Assembly: GCA_016790225.1 (NCBI GenBank)
Contig: JAEUOZ010000031.1
Coordinates: forward strand, 1 to 64,000
DNA: 64,000 nt
Source: Rubrivivax sp.
GTDB lineage: Bacteria > Pseudomonadota > Gammaproteobacteria > Burkholderiales > Burkholderiaceae
Direction: 5' to 3'
Within the stretch, counting starts at the first letter, position 1, and each line of letters opens with the position of its first letter. Positions 63,919 through 64,000 of the stretch are shown piece by piece. Below the pieces are notes generated by a model that saw only the letters and a program-made list of their open reading frames with translations, was not told where the DNA came from and searched no databases. The translations under genes and the position numbers were made by a program.

Positions 63919-64000
63919 ATGCTGGCATTCATCCTTCGTCGTCTGGCCCAGGCCGTTGCCGTGATGCTCACGGTCGCGTTCATCGCCTTCATGCTGTTCC
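63919..64000 (+). CDS. ABC transporter permease, N-terminal part (Dpp-type, partial)
   Basis: Opens with MLAFILRRLAQAVAVMLTVA and continues into a membrane helix at the window end, typical of DppB/OppB permeases. Truncated by the window edge. Confidence 0.8.
   Translation, partial: MLAFILRRLAQAVAVMLTVAFIAFMLF

Overview
The window is GC-rich (roughly 70 percent), densely packed bacterial DNA. Codon use, Shine-Dalgarno spacing and gene content (IS66 end, Entner-Doudoroff genes, PuuD-type urate hydroxylase, DUF3149 and DUF502 proteins, many ABC and LacI genes) suggest a betaproteobacterium of the order Burkholderiales, perhaps the Rubrivivax/Leptothrix/Ideonella lineage. The order is an inference from gene families; no rRNA or marker gene fixes the genus.

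Layout. 1-374: the 3' end of an IS66-type insertion sequence with its right terminal repeat and a long hairpin. 375-5828 (minus): a three-gene accessory cluster encoding a class III nucleotidyl cyclase/TPR protein, a vanadium-haloperoxidase-like PAP2 protein with an N-terminal array of NPWPIDGGGH decapeptides, and an intracellular subtilase. 5982-7277: an FAD oxidoreductase. 7294-15468 (minus): an eight-gene catabolic operon (two permeases, ATPase, binding protein, HisD/HpsN-like dehydrogenase, SDR, class III aminotransferase, zinc alcohol dehydrogenase), facing a divergent LacI regulator across a promoter/operator region. 16774-28223: biotinyl-carboxyltransferase fusion, GNAT, prolyl oligopeptidase, YaeQ, an SRPBCC protein, Dcp-type metallopeptidase, a hybrid histidine kinase with a decayed ATPase, and an RlmN-like radical SAM methylase. 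28280-41486: mostly ordinary genes (acyl-CoA ligase, 2OG dioxygenase plus threonine-dehydratase-like pair, SDR, flavin reductase, RluA, M23, RsgA, MFS, Tim44, small membrane proteins).

41618-45312 holds msrA and a four-gene set resembling the Zur-regulated ABC/DUF3299 zinc systems. 45376-50957 carries pdxH, a MobA-like transferase, ChaC and the edd/eda pair of the Entner-Doudoroff pathway. edd has a HexR-like operator inside its promoter spacer, and an array of roughly 11-bp repeats separates edd from eda. 51022-52921 encodes glyoxalase I and urate hydroxylase.

53168-64000 looks like a catabolic island. It contains a gentisate-type ring-cleaving dioxygenase with a possible coupled leader ORF, a Rieske oxygenase, a glutamine-synthetase-like ligase, an amidohydrolase, two paralogous family 5 solute-binding proteins and the start of a Dpp-type permease. 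Embedded in it is a TIR-pseudokinase-globin fusion protein.

The two most unusual loci are the decapeptide-array/haloperoxidase/subtilase/cyclase cluster and the TIR-pseudokinase-globin protein. No tRNA, rRNA, CRISPR array or riboswitch was recognised.
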